DNA of 64,000 nucleotides from Palleronia sp. THAF1 (GCF_009363795.1 NZ_CP045420.1:1407001-1471000), one strand, 5' to 3'; counted from the first letter of the stretch, positions 1 to 8,712 are shown. Made by a program: numbers and translations. Notes: generated from the letters alone by a model not told the origin.

Positions 1-1515
1 TCCCGCAAGCGAGGCGGTGAATCAGACGATTATTTCTTGGCGGGTCGGAACCTCGGCTGGTTTGTGATCGGCTTTTCGCTATTCGCGTCAAACATGTCGG
101 GATCCAGCTTTGTCGGCCTGATGGGCGGCGCCTATGCGAACGGCGTTGCGATCTACAATTACGAGTGGACCGCCGCCATCGTACTGATCGCCTTCGCGAT
201 CTTCATCCTGCCCAGCTATCTACGCGCCCGCGTCGCCACCACGCCCGAGTTCCTAGAGCTGCGATACGACGTACGCTCGCGCAAGGCATATTCGTTGTTC
301 ACCATCCTCGCCGTGATGTTGATCGACGTGGCGGGCGCGCTTTATGCGGGCGGTTTGGTGATCGCCAACACCTTCAGTTTCCTGAACATATGGACCGCCG
401 CCGCAGTTCTGGCTCTGATCGCTGGCATCTATACCGTGCTGGGCGGCCTGGCCGCTGTCGTTGTGACCGACACCGTTCAGTCGATCCTGCTGATCATCGG
501 CGGTCTGATCATCTTCGTGCTCGGCATGAACGAGATCGGCGGCTGGTCAGAGATCTGGACCGATGTGCCAGACGCCAAGCAGCATCTCATCCTGCCCGTT
601 ACCAACGATTTCACGCCGTGGCACGGCCTGTGGGGCGTGACGCTGCTGTCGTTCTACCTGTGGACGATGAATCAATTCGTGGCGCAGCGCACGCTGGCCG
701 CAAAGGACCTGCGCAATGGTCAGATCGGCGCGCTCTTCGCCGGTTTCCTGAAGCTGCCCAACATCTTCATCATGATCATCCCCGGCATCATCGCGCTCAA
801 GCTGTATCCTGAGTTGGAAACGCCCGACCTTGCCTTTCCGAAGATGGCCTTCGAGTTGATGCCCATCGGCCTGCGCGGATTAATAATGGCGGCGCTGATC
901 GCGGCGATCATGTCGTCGGTGGACTCTGCGGCGACGGCGCTGTCGTCGTTGGTGGTCAAGGATTTCGTCCAGCCCGCCAAGCCTGACTGGTCCGAACAAA
1001 AGCTGGTGCGCATCGGCCAAATCGCGACGGGCGGCTTTCTGATCTTCGCTGCCCTCTACGCACCGCTGATCGGCTCCTTCGACTCTCTGTTCGGCTATTT
1101 CCAATCGTCGCTCAGCTACATCGTGCCGACGATCGTGGCGACCTACATGGTCGGCCTTTCGGTGAAATGGTCCAACGGTAGCGGCGCATTCTGGACGATC
1201 ATCGGCGGTCTGGTCGTGGGCATTCCGACCTTCATCCTGAAGGAAGTGACCGGCGTGTGGGAAAGCATCGGACTGCCCGACCTGCACTACACCGTCATGG
1301 GGTCGATCTTGTTTTTCGTCGGCATTGCCACGAACCTAGCGATTTCGGCGGCCACCCGGCAACCGAACAAGGAAGGCGTGGACGCGTTGGTCTGGTCCGC
1401 CGACGAGACCAAAGAGATCTTTGGCCAAATCGGCAGCCCGTGGTACTTCAGTCCGCTTCTGTGGTCCGTGGCGCTGGCCATCGCGACGACCGGCTTCCTA
1501 GTCTGGCTGTGGTGA
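1..1515 (+). CDS. Sodium:solute symporter (SSS/SGLT type), 5' end outside the window
   Basis: Inner-membrane Na+-coupled uptake carrier, probably for a sugar or related organic solute. The reading frame is open from the first base of the window, so the true start lies upstream. The visible start contains the family signature SDDYFLAGRNLGW followed by SLFASNMSGSSFVG, the first transmembrane segments around the sodium site in SGLT-like carriers. About a dozen hydrophobic segments follow over roughly 500 residues, the usual family length. The substrate cannot be read from the sequence. A perfect hairpin follows the stop codon. No upstream operon partner is visible. Confidence 0.88.
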   Translation, partial: SRKRGGESDDYFLAGRNLGWFVIGFSLFASNMSGSSFVGLMGGAYANGVAIYNYEWTAAIVLIAFAIFILPSYLRARVATTPEFLELRYDVRSRKAYSLFTILAVMLIDVAGALYAGGLVIANTFSFLNIWTAAAVLALIAGIYTVLGGLAAVVVTDTVQSILLIIGGLIIFVLGMNEIGGWSEIWTDVPDAKQHLILPVTNDFTPWHGLWGVTLLSFYLWTMNQFVAQRTLAAKDLRNGQIGALFAGFLKLPNIFIMIIPGIIALKLYPELETPDLAFPKMAFELMPIGLRGLIMAALIAAIMSSVDSAATALSSLVVKDFVQPAKPDWSEQKLVRIGQIATGGFLIFAALYAPLIGSFDSLFGYFQSSLSYIVPTIVATYMVGLSVKWSNGSGAFWTIIGGLVVGIPTFILKEVTGVWESIGLPDLHYTVMGSILFFVGIATNLAISAATRQPNKEGVDALVWSADETKEIFGQIGSPWYFSPLLWSVALAIATTGFLVWLW

Positions 1516-1542
1516 TCCGGCCGCTTCGAAAACGCGGCCGGA
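1516..1542. terminator. Strong hairpin between convergent genes
   Basis: A perfect 9-bp inverted repeat (TCCGGCCGC and GCGGCCGGA) with a 9-base loop starts directly after the symporter stop codon and lies before the stop of the convergent hydrolase gene. There is only a weak T-run on the plus side, so it may terminate or simply stabilise both transcripts. Confidence 0.55.
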
Positions 1543-1552
1543 GCAGTCTTGA

Positions 1553-2458
1553 TCAGGCTGTCTGCGCGACGAATTCATCGAAGAAGTTGATTGTCCGCTC
1601 CCACGCCAACAATGCGGCATCTTCGTCGTAGCGGGGTGTCGTGTCGTTGTGAAAGCCGTGGTTCACGTCCGGGTAGAAGTGCACACTGAACTGCTTGCCA
1701 TTCTCTTCCAGCGCCTCGGCATAGGGCGCCCACCCTTCGTTGATGCGCTCGTCCAGGCCAGCATAGTGGATCATCAACGGCGCTTGGATGGCTGGCACCT
1801 CTGACGCTTCGGGCTGGCGACCATAGAACGGCGCCGATGCGGCCAGGTCCGGGTAGGCCACTGCCAAAGCATTGCAGACGCCGCCACCGTAACAGAAGCC
1901 CACGACACCGACGCGGCCCGTGCTGTCCTCATGGTCGCGCAGGAACTCGAATGCGTTGAAGAAGTCTTGCATCAAAGCGCCGCCATCCAGTTCGCGCTGC
2001 ATCTCGCGGCCCTCTTCATCGGTGCCGGGATAACCGCCCAGCGACGACAGTCCGTCAGGCCCAAGCGCCAGATATCCAGCCTTCGCTGCGCGGCGTACAA
2101 CGTCTTCAATATAGGGATTCAGGCCACGGTTCTCATGCACGACCAGAATGGCGGGCAGCGGACCGCTAGCACCGGCTGGCTTTGCCATCAGGCCGTCGAT
2201 CATCTCGGCCGTGCCGTCGGGGCTCGGATAGCTGATGCGCATGGTCTCGATCTCGGAATCTTCGGGATCGACCTGCTGGGCAAAGGCATAATTCGGGCTG
2301 AGCTGCTCCAGCAGCATCGCGCCAGTCACGCCAGCTGCGGTGTAGCGGCCGGCCTGTGCAAGAAACTCACGCTTGGTGACCCGTCCGTGCACGTAGCCGT
2401 CGAAGATTTCCAAAATCTTGGGATGGAAGTCGCGGGCAGTCTTTCTGGGTGCAGTCAT
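1553..2458 (-). CDS. Dienelactone hydrolase family protein
   Basis: Alpha/beta hydrolase of the carboxymethylenebutenolidase (dienelactone hydrolase) family, 301 residues. The nucleophile elbow is GFCYGG, so Cys takes the place of Ser as usual for this family. A later Asp (YAGLDERINEGW) and His (DVNHGFHND) complete the triad. The N-terminal ~60 residues are an extension: a KREFLAQAG motif followed by a short hydrophobic stretch and an Ala-rich end (AFAQQ) resembles a Tat signal with KR instead of RR, so export is possible but uncertain. The ATG at 2458 was chosen over an in-frame start further upstream because family homology begins just after it. The natural substrate is unknown. Confidence 0.85.
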   Translation of the reverse strand: MTAPRKTARDFHPKILEIFDGYVHGRVTKREFLAQAGRYTAAGVTGAMLLEQLSPNYAFAQQVDPEDSEIETMRISYPSPDGTAEMIDGLMAKPAGASGPLPAILVVHENRGLNPYIEDVVRRAAKAGYLALGPDGLSSLGGYPGTDEEGREMQRELDGGALMQDFFNAFEFLRDHEDSTGRVGVVGFCYGGGVCNALAVAYPDLAASAPFYGRQPEASEVPAIQAPLMIHYAGLDERINEGWAPYAEALEENGKQFSVHFYPDVNHGFHNDTTPRYDEDAALLAWERTINFFDEFVAQTA

Positions 2459-2546
2459 CGTTGCGGCTCCTGCGCAGGTGATTCTTCCGCAGCTTACGCC
2501 AAAAGGGGCGCGCCGCAGCACGCCCCTGTGTCACATCCTCGACAGA

Positions 2547-3020
2547 TCACTTCGCGTCGAGCGCGTCCCGCACGATGGTCTCGATCTCGTCGAGCCCGTG
2601 GTTGGTTAACACTTTCGGAACTTCGGCGATGACCTTGTCGGACACTTCTTTATGCATCTTGTCCCGCATCTCACCAAGAACTTGACGGGAGGCGACGATC
2701 ACAATGCTGTCGAACGCCCCCTTGTGAGCCTTCTTGTAGAGCATATCGGCTAGGTCGGCGGCGAACCGGTCCTTGGCCAACTCGTGCCAATCGGTATCCT
2801 CATAGGCCGAACGCTGGCCCATGTTGCCTTGTCCGGGCCCGCCGTCGCCCATGCGCCCACGGCGGTTGGCAGATTGTTCACGGTCGGGTGGATTTTCCTG
2901 CTCTTCCTTGGTCAGCACGGTCAGATACGGGTTCTCGTGGTCCGTCTGGTTCTCAAGGATCAAGGCCTTCTCGCCATCGGCGATCAGAACCCACGTGCCT
3001 TTGGTCAGTTTCGCGCTCAT
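2547..3020 (-). CDS. Host attachment family protein (baeRF-like)
   Basis: 157-residue soluble protein matching the host attachment protein family, named from plant-associated alphaproteobacteria and related in fold to the archaeal/eukaryotic release factor 1 domain. It begins KGTWVLIADGEKA, which is characteristic, has a charged, Gly/Arg-rich linker (around residues 45-75), and ends in a helical segment. No enzymatic role is established. The ATG at 3020 lies one base after the stop of the preceding small gene at 3022, so the two are almost certainly co-transcribed. A longer in-frame start exists but would run into that gene. Confidence 0.8.
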   Translation of the reverse strand: MSAKLTKGTWVLIADGEKALILENQTDHENPYLTVLTKEEQENPPDREQSANRRGRMGDGGPGQGNMGQRSAYEDTDWHELAKDRFAADLADMLYKKAHKGAFDSIVIVASRQVLGEMRDKMHKEVSDKVIAEVPKVLTNHGLDEIETIVRDALDAK

Positions 3021-3021
3021 A

Positions 3022-3270
3022 TCAGCTGCCCTTCCCGTCTTCGTCGCCGGTGCCGTGCAGGCCGCCAAGATTGCCCTCGCCTTTTTCGTCCTCTTTCGTC
3101 ACACGCTCGACGCCTTCGCCGTGCTTCGCGGCGCTTTCCTCGGCGCGGGTGCCGACTTTACGTTCCAGCTCGCCACCGTCGCGCCCGGACGCCTCGGGGG
3201 TCGAGACCTCATTATCGATGTACTGCTCGGTCTCGCTTACGCCGTCCTTGGATCGTTTTCTCTCGGCCAT
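3022..3270 (-). CDS. Small hydrophilic hypothetical protein
   Basis: 82 residues, strongly charged, rich in Glu, Lys, Asp and Gly, no hydrophobic segment and no Cys, so probably a soluble disordered protein. I do not recognise a family. A textbook Shine-Dalgarno AGGAGG lies about 6 bases before the ATG, and the stop codon abuts the start of the host attachment gene, which supports a real gene in a two- or three-gene operon. Its composition resembles general stress proteins, but that is only an impression. Confidence 0.65.
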   Translation of the reverse strand: MAERKRSKDGVSETEQYIDNEVSTPEASGRDGGELERKVGTRAEESAAKHGEGVERVTKEDEKGEGNLGGLHGTGDEDGKGS

Positions 3271-3329
3271 GGAAGCCTCCTGTTATTGTTCAGGAAACCA
3301 ACCCGTGGCGCGGCGGCGAAGTTCCGTTC

Positions 3330-3638
3330 TCAATCTTCCGATCTTGCCTTGTCGATCAACCACGCCAGCGCATCGGGCGCGCCGACACGGGCGCGCTGGT
3401 CCCCAACCTGCAAGATCAGGGGGGCTGCATCCTCAATCCGGTCCCACAGCCAGTGGGCAGCCTCGGACCCCTTTGCCTCATCCGTCAGGACAAGGCTGGC
3501 GGTCAGACGGAATGTCCCCGCGCCATCCAGTTCGGCCTGCATGTCTACCGGCTGGAAGGCCATGCCGCCGGGCATGCGCATGGGCGCGCGCAGCAGGGCG
3601 GCGACTTCGGCATCAATGGCTTCGAACACGATCAGCAT
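3330..3638 (-). CDS. Hypothetical protein, 102 aa
   Basis: Unrecognised 102-residue protein beginning MLIVFEAIDAEVAALLRAP, with no signal peptide or membrane segment. Residues 40-100 look like an alternating beta/alpha domain (FRLTASLVLTDE, then WLWDRIEDAAPLILQVGDQ). A GGAAGGA ribosome binding site lies 6-7 bases upstream of the ATG. It precedes the small hydrophilic gene by about 60 bases on the same strand and may share its transcript; the sodB terminator lies just upstream. Confidence 0.6.
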   Translation of the reverse strand: MLIVFEAIDAEVAALLRAPMRMPGGMAFQPVDMQAELDGAGTFRLTASLVLTDEAKGSEAAHWLWDRIEDAAPLILQVGDQRARVGAPDALAWLIDKARSED

Positions 3639-3656
3639 GGGGGTCCTTCCGAATGC

Positions 3657-3684
3657 AAAAGGCCCCGCGCGGTGGCGGGGCCTT
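3657..3684 (-). terminator. Rho-independent terminator of sodB
   Basis: On the minus strand an 8-bp GC stem (GGCCCCGC with GCGGGGCC, 6-base loop) is followed by TTTT. It lies 20 bases after the superoxide dismutase stop codon. Confidence 0.85.
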
Positions 3685-3705
3685 GGGTCTATCCGTCGCT
3701 GCGGA

Positions 3706-4305
3706 TCACATGCGCGACGCGACGTTTTCCCAGTTCACCAGTTTGTCGAGGAAGTTCGAAAGATAGGCAGGACGCTTGTTGCGGAAGTCGATGTAATAGG
3801 AATGCTCCCACACATCGCAGCCCAGAAGAGCGGCCTGGTCGAAGCACAGCGGGTTCACGCCGTTCTCGGTGTTCGTGACCTTCAGACCGCCGTCGGTGTC
3901 CTTTACCAACCAGACCCAGCCGGACCCGAACTGACCGCCGCCCTTGGTGGTGAATTCTTCCTTGAAGCTGTCGACCGAACCGAAGGAATCAGTGATCGCT
4001 TTTTCAAGCTCGCTCGGCATCTTGCTGTCGTCAGGGCCCATCATTTCCCAGAACTGCACGTGGTTCCAGTACTGCGACGCGTTGTTGAACAGGCCCGACT
4101 GCGCAACGGCGCCCTTGTCGTAGGTGCCCTTGACGATCTCTTCGATCGACTTGCCTTCCCACTCAGAGCCTTTGACCATGTCTTCGGTCTTGTCGGCGTA
4201 TGCCTTGTGGTGAATGTCGTGGTGATATTCCAGCGTTTCGCGGCTCATGCCTTTGTCGGCCAGCGCGTCGTGGGAATAGGGAAGATCGGGAAGTGCGAAC
4301 GCCAT
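3706..4305 (-). CDS. sodB: Superoxide dismutase, Fe/Mn type
   Basis: Cytoplasmic enzyme converting superoxide to oxygen and hydrogen peroxide; 199 residues, normal length. The metal ligands are in place: His in LEYHHDIHH (about residue 28), His in SQYWNHVQFW (about 80), and Asp and His in GCDVWEHSYYID near the C-terminus. The GQFGSGW segment matches the iron-type subgroup, but Fe and Mn forms cannot be separated safely by eye. The ATG has an AAGGAGA ribosome binding site. It has its own strong terminator, so it is likely monocistronic. Confidence 0.96.
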   Translation of the reverse strand: MAFALPDLPYSHDALADKGMSRETLEYHHDIHHKAYADKTEDMVKGSEWEGKSIEEIVKGTYDKGAVAQSGLFNNASQYWNHVQFWEMMGPDDSKMPSELEKAITDSFGSVDSFKEEFTTKGGGQFGSGWVWLVKDTDGGLKVTNTENGVNPLCFDQAALLGCDVWEHSYYIDFRNKRPAYLSNFLDKLVNWENVASRM

Positions 4306-4396
4306 TGGTGTTCTCCTTGTCGTCGTGAATTTCGACCCGCATCACACGGGGTGTCCTATGCAAAACGACATAGGACGCGCCCCGTTCCGAGAAAGG

Positions 4397-4945
4397 TCAG
4401 AAGACCCCGATTTCCCCACCTTTGCGCGCGCCCATCGCCATCACGTCGAAGACATATCGCGCGACCGACCGGAAACAGATGACATGCGCGGTTTCGGCAT
4501 CTGCCAGCCAGATCGCGGCGGGCACCTGCGCGATGCGCGTGCGGCGTATCGTTCCGGGCGGCAATGCGCCGAAATCGACCGGAGACGCCTTAGCCAGTAC
4601 TTCGCGCGCACCGGCCCCTTTCAGCACGATCTCTGTCCGCATATCGCTGACATCCAGCGCGAGAACATGCGCGTCACCCAGCTTGTGCTGAATGGACGAA
4701 AGTGCTTCGGCTGCACTTTCAGGGAACAGCAGCAATTCGTCCGGGGCCATCCAGGCCACCTGCCCCTTGTCGCCGCCGATCACGGATAGCGCCTCGGGGA
4801 AATCGCTATTCATTGTCAGGCGCACCGCGTCGCGCAGGCTCTCGTCCGACAGATCGCCTTTCAGCGAGACCATCGGGCGCGGCTTGGCTTCGGACACATG
4901 CACGTAGCCCCTGTAAACCGCACCTTGCAAAGCCGTGTCAGACAT
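4397..4945 (-). CDS. soxG: Sarcosine oxidase gamma subunit
   Basis: Smallest-but-one subunit of the heterotetrameric sarcosine oxidase, which oxidises sarcosine to glycine with transfer of the methyl carbon to tetrahydrofolate. 182 residues of the SoxG family, related in fold to the glycine cleavage T protein; recognisable segments are GDLSDESLRDAVR, VAWMAPDELLLF and the closing RSVARYVFDVM. The ATG at 4945 lies inside the end of soxA (8-base overlap), indicating translational coupling. It is the last gene of the operon. Confidence 0.93.
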   Translation of the reverse strand: MSDTALQGAVYRGYVHVSEAKPRPMVSLKGDLSDESLRDAVRLTMNSDFPEALSVIGGDKGQVAWMAPDELLLFPESAAEALSSIQHKLGDAHVLALDVSDMRTEIVLKGAGAREVLAKASPVDFGALPPGTIRRTRIAQVPAAIWLADAETAHVICFRSVARYVFDVMAMGARKGGEIGVF

Positions 4946-7892
4946 TCTGCTTCTCCCCTTCAGGATCGAAGAAGACCGGATCGACGATCTTCGCGGTGTA
5001 GGTGGTGCCGTCGGTGCCGGGGAAATCGATCGTCTCACCCATGCGGTCGGGGCCGTTCAGTACCAGACCCATGGCGATCCCGCGGCCCAGCGTGGGCGAG
5101 TGATAGGACGAAGTGATCCGCCCTTGCGTATTGCGCTGGCCGTTGGCGTTCGTGCCCTCTGCCACCGCATAGGCGCCATCGGGGATGGTGCTGCCGTCTT
5201 CGGTCAGTAGGCCGACCAGCTTCCAGCGGTCGTCGCGCCGCATGTGGACCCGCTCCTGACCACGCTTGCCGATGAAGTCGTCCTTCTTCTTCGAGATCGC
5301 CCAGTGCATGTTCAAATCCTGTGGGATCACGGTGCCGTCGGTCTCGTCCCCGATCATGATGAAGCCCTTTTCGGCACGCAGCACGTGCAGAGCTTCGGTG
5401 CCGTAGGGCATGACCCCGTATGCCTCGCCCGCCTCCATCAGCTTGGTCCAGAGCTCTAGCCCGCGATTGGCGGGCACGGCGATCTCGTAGGACAGTTCGC
5501 CCGAGAATGAGATACGGAAGACGCGGGCGGGAATGCCCGCAATCTCTCCATCCGCCCAGTCCATGAACTTCAGCGCGTCCTTGGACACATCCATTCCGCC
5601 CAGCTTTTGCAGGACGTTGCGGGCATTGGGGCCGACGACGGCGATCTGCGCCCATTGTTCGGTGACGTTCGCGGTGTGGACTTTCATGTCCCACCACTCT
5701 ATCTGCAGCCACTCCTCCATGTGGGCATGGATCCGGTCCGCGCCGCCAGTGGTCGTGTGGCACAGGAAGCTGTCATCGCTAAGCCGCGCGACAACGCCGT
5801 CATCGGACAGGAAGCCCTGTTCGTTGCACATCAAGCCGTAGCGGCAGCGGCCGACCTTCAGCGTCGACATCATATTGGTGTAGAGCAGGTCGAGGAACTT
5901 GCCCGCGTCCGGTCCCTTCACGATGATCTTGCCAAGGGTGGAGGCGTCTAGCAGGCCAAGGTTCTCGCGGGCGTTTTTGACCTCACGATGCACCGCGGAC
6001 TCCCGATCTTCTCCGTCCCTTAGGTAGGTGTAAGGACGGCGCCAGTGACCCACGGGCTCCCAGTCCGCACCATTGGCGTCGTGCCAGTCGTGCATGGGCG
6101 TGCGGCGCAGGGGCTGGAAGATCGGTCCGCGTGCCTCGCCCGCGATGGCACCCATGGACGTCGGGCTGAACGGCGGGCGGAAGGTGGTGGTGCCAGTCTG
6201 CGGGATCGGCTCACCCTTTTCCTGAGCAAGAATTGCCAGTCCGTTGATGTTGCTCAGCTTTCCCTGATCCGTCGCCATGCCAAGGGTGGTGTAGCGCTTG
6301 GCATGCTCGACCGATACGAAGCCCTCGCGCGCGGCAAGCTGCACGTCGGAAACCTTCACGTCGTTCTGGTAGTCGAGGAACATCTTGGCGCGCAGCTCTG
6401 GCCCCGCGCCTTCGGGCATGATCCAAACGGGACGCATGTCGGCCTCGATCGGTGCGCCGTCAGAATCACGCATTTCGCCAAGCGTCAGATCACCGGCAGC
6501 AGCCCCAACGGCAGAGACCATGCCCGTCCCGTCAGCGCCGGTGGGCGGGCGGTTGGGGTCGGGCGCGAAGAAGGCGCGCGTCTCGTCCCATGTCAGCTTG
6601 CCCCCGCAGTGCGACCACAGGTGCGGAACCGGCGACCACCCACCGGACATGGCGATGGCGTCGCAGGCGATCTTGCGCGTGGGTTTGCCGTCGCCGGAAA
6701 TGGCGCAGATCTGAACGGCTTCGACGTTCTTCGTTCCCTTGGCGATGATGCCGGAGCCTGTGATAATCTCGATCCCAGCGTCACGGGCGCGGGTCGCCAG
6801 ATCACCGTCGGCGCTGTCACGCGCATCGACCACGGCGGCAACGGTGACACCCGCGCCCTCCAGAGCGAGCGCGGTGCGATAGGCGTCATCGTTGTTGGTG
6901 ACGACCACGACCTTGCCACCCGGCGTGACGCCGTAATCGGTGACCATGTCGCGCATGGCAGAGGCCAGCATGACGCCCGGCAGGTCGTTGTTGGCGAAGG
7001 CCAAGGGTCGTTCGATCGCGCCGGTCGCGGTGACGATTTCTTGCGTGCGGATGCGCCACAGACGGTGGCGCGGGGCGTCCTTGCCCGGCGCGTCGTCGGT
7101 GTAGCGCTCATAGCCGGTCAGGTAGCCGAGATCGTAGACGCCGGAGCCTTGCAGGTTCAGGCGCAGGGTGACGTTCTCCATGCCTTCGAGGCGTTCGATA
7201 GCGGCATCCACCCACTCTTGCAGGGACTGGCCGTCCAGCGTCACGCCATCCAGCGCGCCATCGGTGACGCTGCGCCCGCCCCAAACGGTGTCTTGCTCCA
7301 TCAGCAGGACGCGCTTGCCCGCCTCAGCGGCATCCAGCGCCGCTTGAAGCCCGGCGACACCGCCGCCGACAACGGCCACGTCGCAATGGAAGTGGAAGTG
7401 CTCGTAGCGGTCGGCGTCCACGCCTTCGGGTGGGCGGCCCAGACCGGCGGACTTGCGGATAAATGGCTCATACACGTCCTTCCAGAAGGACGCGGGCCAC
7501 ATGAACATCTTGTAGTAGAAGCCTGCGGGCAGCAGTCGCGACAGTTGCGCATTGACCGAGCCGATGTCCGTATCCAGCGACGGCCAGCGGTTCTGGCTGA
7601 TCGCGGTCAAACCGTCGTGCAGGGGCGTGACGGTCGCGCGGCAGTTCGGCTCGAACCGGGCACCCTGCCCGATGCCCATGAGCGCGTTCGGCTCTTCATG
7701 GCCTGCCGTCACGGCACCGCGCGGACGGTGGTACTTGAACGACCGGCCCATCAGCGTCCGGCCCGATCCCAACAGGGCAGAGGCCAGCGTATCGCCCGCG
7801 AGGCCCTCGTGGGCCTTGCCGTCGAAGGTGAAGGTCAGGCGGCGGTCGCGGTCGATGCGGCGGCCGCCTTTGGGCAGACGGTAGGCAGTCAT
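4938..7892 (-). CDS. soxA: Sarcosine oxidase alpha subunit
   Basis: 984-residue alpha subunit. The N-terminal part (residues ~15-100) is a 2Fe-2S-like Fer2_4 domain. A pyridine nucleotide-disulfide oxidoreductase domain follows, with the dinucleotide-binding motif VVGGGVAGLQAAL near residue 175. The C-terminal ~380 residues are a GcvT-like aminomethyltransferase domain that binds tetrahydrofolate and takes up the methylene group (GLLDASTLGKI, NMMSTLKVGRCRYGLM). The ATG at 7892 begins the family-typical MTAYRLPKGGRIDR-like start; an upstream in-frame start overlaps soxD and is unlikely. Operon order is soxB-orf-soxD-soxA-soxG. Confidence 0.96.
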   Translation of the reverse strand: MTAYRLPKGGRRIDRDRRLTFTFDGKAHEGLAGDTLASALLGSGRTLMGRSFKYHRPRGAVTAGHEEPNALMGIGQGARFEPNCRATVTPLHDGLTAISQNRWPSLDTDIGSVNAQLSRLLPAGFYYKMFMWPASFWKDVYEPFIRKSAGLGRPPEGVDADRYEHFHFHCDVAVVGGGVAGLQAALDAAEAGKRVLLMEQDTVWGGRSVTDGALDGVTLDGQSLQEWVDAAIERLEGMENVTLRLNLQGSGVYDLGYLTGYERYTDDAPGKDAPRHRLWRIRTQEIVTATGAIERPLAFANNDLPGVMLASAMRDMVTDYGVTPGGKVVVVTNNDDAYRTALALEGAGVTVAAVVDARDSADGDLATRARDAGIEIITGSGIIAKGTKNVEAVQICAISGDGKPTRKIACDAIAMSGGWSPVPHLWSHCGGKLTWDETRAFFAPDPNRPPTGADGTGMVSAVGAAAGDLTLGEMRDSDGAPIEADMRPVWIMPEGAGPELRAKMFLDYQNDVKVSDVQLAAREGFVSVEHAKRYTTLGMATDQGKLSNINGLAILAQEKGEPIPQTGTTTFRPPFSPTSMGAIAGEARGPIFQPLRRTPMHDWHDANGADWEPVGHWRRPYTYLRDGEDRESAVHREVKNARENLGLLDASTLGKIIVKGPDAGKFLDLLYTNMMSTLKVGRCRYGLMCNEQGFLSDDGVVARLSDDSFLCHTTTGGADRIHAHMEEWLQIEWWDMKVHTANVTEQWAQIAVVGPNARNVLQKLGGMDVSKDALKFMDWADGEIAGIPARVFRISFSGELSYEIAVPANRGLELWTKLMEAGEAYGVMPYGTEALHVLRAEKGFIMIGDETDGTVIPQDLNMHWAISKKKDDFIGKRGQERVHMRRDDRWKLVGLLTEDGSTIPDGAYAVAEGTNANGQRNTQGRITSSYHSPTLGRGIAMGLVLNGPDRMGETIDFPGTDGTTYTAKIVDPVFFDPEGEKQNV

Positions 7893-7959
7893 GGGCGTGC
7901 TCCGTTTGCGGTGCGGGCCGGGGAACCAGGTATTTGTGGAACGATGAAGCCGGGGCGCG

Positions 7960-8289
7960 TCATTCGGCGGCACCGTATTGGAAGTCGGGGTTCACGGCGC
8001 GGATGGCGTCCAGGATGGTTTGCGGAGATTCGGTCGTCTGTGCGGAATAGGTGCCGAAGACCTGCATCGTCGCGGTGTCGCGGGCGGCGTGGAACCACTT
8101 GCCGCAGCCCATGGCATGCCGCCAGCGCTCGAAATGGGGTCCGCGCGGGTTACGGCGCATAAACAGGTAGCTTTCGAACGCGTCGTCGTCCGAGCCGGGG
8201 CCATGGCGCGTCAGGTGTGCTTCGCCACCGGGCGAAAGCTCGGTCTCATCGGCCTGCACGCCGCAGTAGGGGCATTTTAGGGTCAGCAT
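7960..8289 (-). CDS. soxD: Sarcosine oxidase delta subunit
   Basis: 109-residue zinc-binding subunit of heterotetrameric sarcosine oxidase. The likely zinc ligands are visible: Cys6 and Cys9 in LKCPYCG, then His58 and Cys62 in RHAMGCGKWF. The length and the FERWRHAMGCGKWFHAARDT segment are characteristic. It lies 67 bases upstream of soxA on the same strand. Its distance from soxB is increased by an extra small gene and a hairpin, which is unusual. Confidence 0.95.
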   Translation of the reverse strand: MLTLKCPYCGVQADETELSPGGEAHLTRHGPGSDDDAFESYLFMRRNPRGPHFERWRHAMGCGKWFHAARDTATMQVFGTYSAQTTESPQTILDAIRAVNPDFQYGAAE

Positions 8290-8317
8290 GGGGCGCTCCG
8301 GATCAAGGCCCCGTCAC

Positions 8318-8348
8318 GGGCCGGTTGGAACAGATGTCCGACCGGCCC
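8318..8348 (-). other. Intercistronic hairpin upstream of soxD
   Basis: A perfect 8-bp inverted repeat, GGGCCGGT and ACCGGCCC, 15 bases apart, lies between the small membrane protein gene and soxD. There is no T-run on the minus side, so transcript processing, partial termination or stability control fits better than full termination. Confidence 0.45.
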
Positions 8349-8364
8349 GAGGGTCAGTCGCAGA

Positions 8365-8712
8365 TCAGTTTGCGGTCGCTTCCGCTTCGGCGTCGGCACC
8401 GGCGTCGTCAGCAGGCGCAGCTTCTTCAATCGGGGCCTCATCGGCCTCTGCATCGCCGCCACCATCGGCTGCAGCGCCGCTGGACGCGCTCGCCTCGGGT
8501 GCCTCGACATTGATGTTGGTGTCACTGCCGCCGGTAGTTTCGCCACCGGTCGACCCATCGCCCATTCCGAACAGCACATAGCCGATGACCAGAACTGCAA
8601 CGACGAGACCGCCGACGATAAACGCCATGCCGGAACCGCCGGATTTCTTCTCGATATGTGTTTCACGCGTTGTGGTGTGGGTGTTGCGCGCGTTGGGGTC
8701 GTGATCCGCCAT
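8365..8712 (-). CDS. Small single-pass membrane protein inside the sarcosine oxidase operon
   Basis: 115 residues I do not recognise. Residues 1-27 are polar and charged, 28-49 form one hydrophobic segment (MAFIVGGLVVAVLVIGYVLFGM), and the remaining ~65 residues are an acidic, Ala/Asp/Glu-rich low-complexity tail, presumably periplasmic. There is a possible weak GGAG-like ribosome binding site. It sits between soxB and soxD on the same strand, where those genes are normally adjacent. A link to sarcosine metabolism is positional only. Confidence 0.7.
   Translation of the reverse strand: MADHDPNARNTHTTTRETHIEKKSGGSGMAFIVGGLVVAVLVIGYVLFGMGDGSTGGETTGGSDTNINVEAPEASASSGAAADGGGDAEADEAPIEEAAPADDAGADAEAEATAN

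Noticed and set aside
2784-4482. Long plus-strand frames opposite sodB and the small gene cluster
   Set aside because: They lie antisense to well-supported genes, are rich in Arg/Pro/Ala as expected for shadow frames in GC-rich DNA, and have no ribosome binding sites.
6045-8162. 705-codon plus-strand frame opposite soxA
   Set aside because: Antisense to a complete sarcosine oxidase alpha subunit; translation has shadow-frame composition and no domain.
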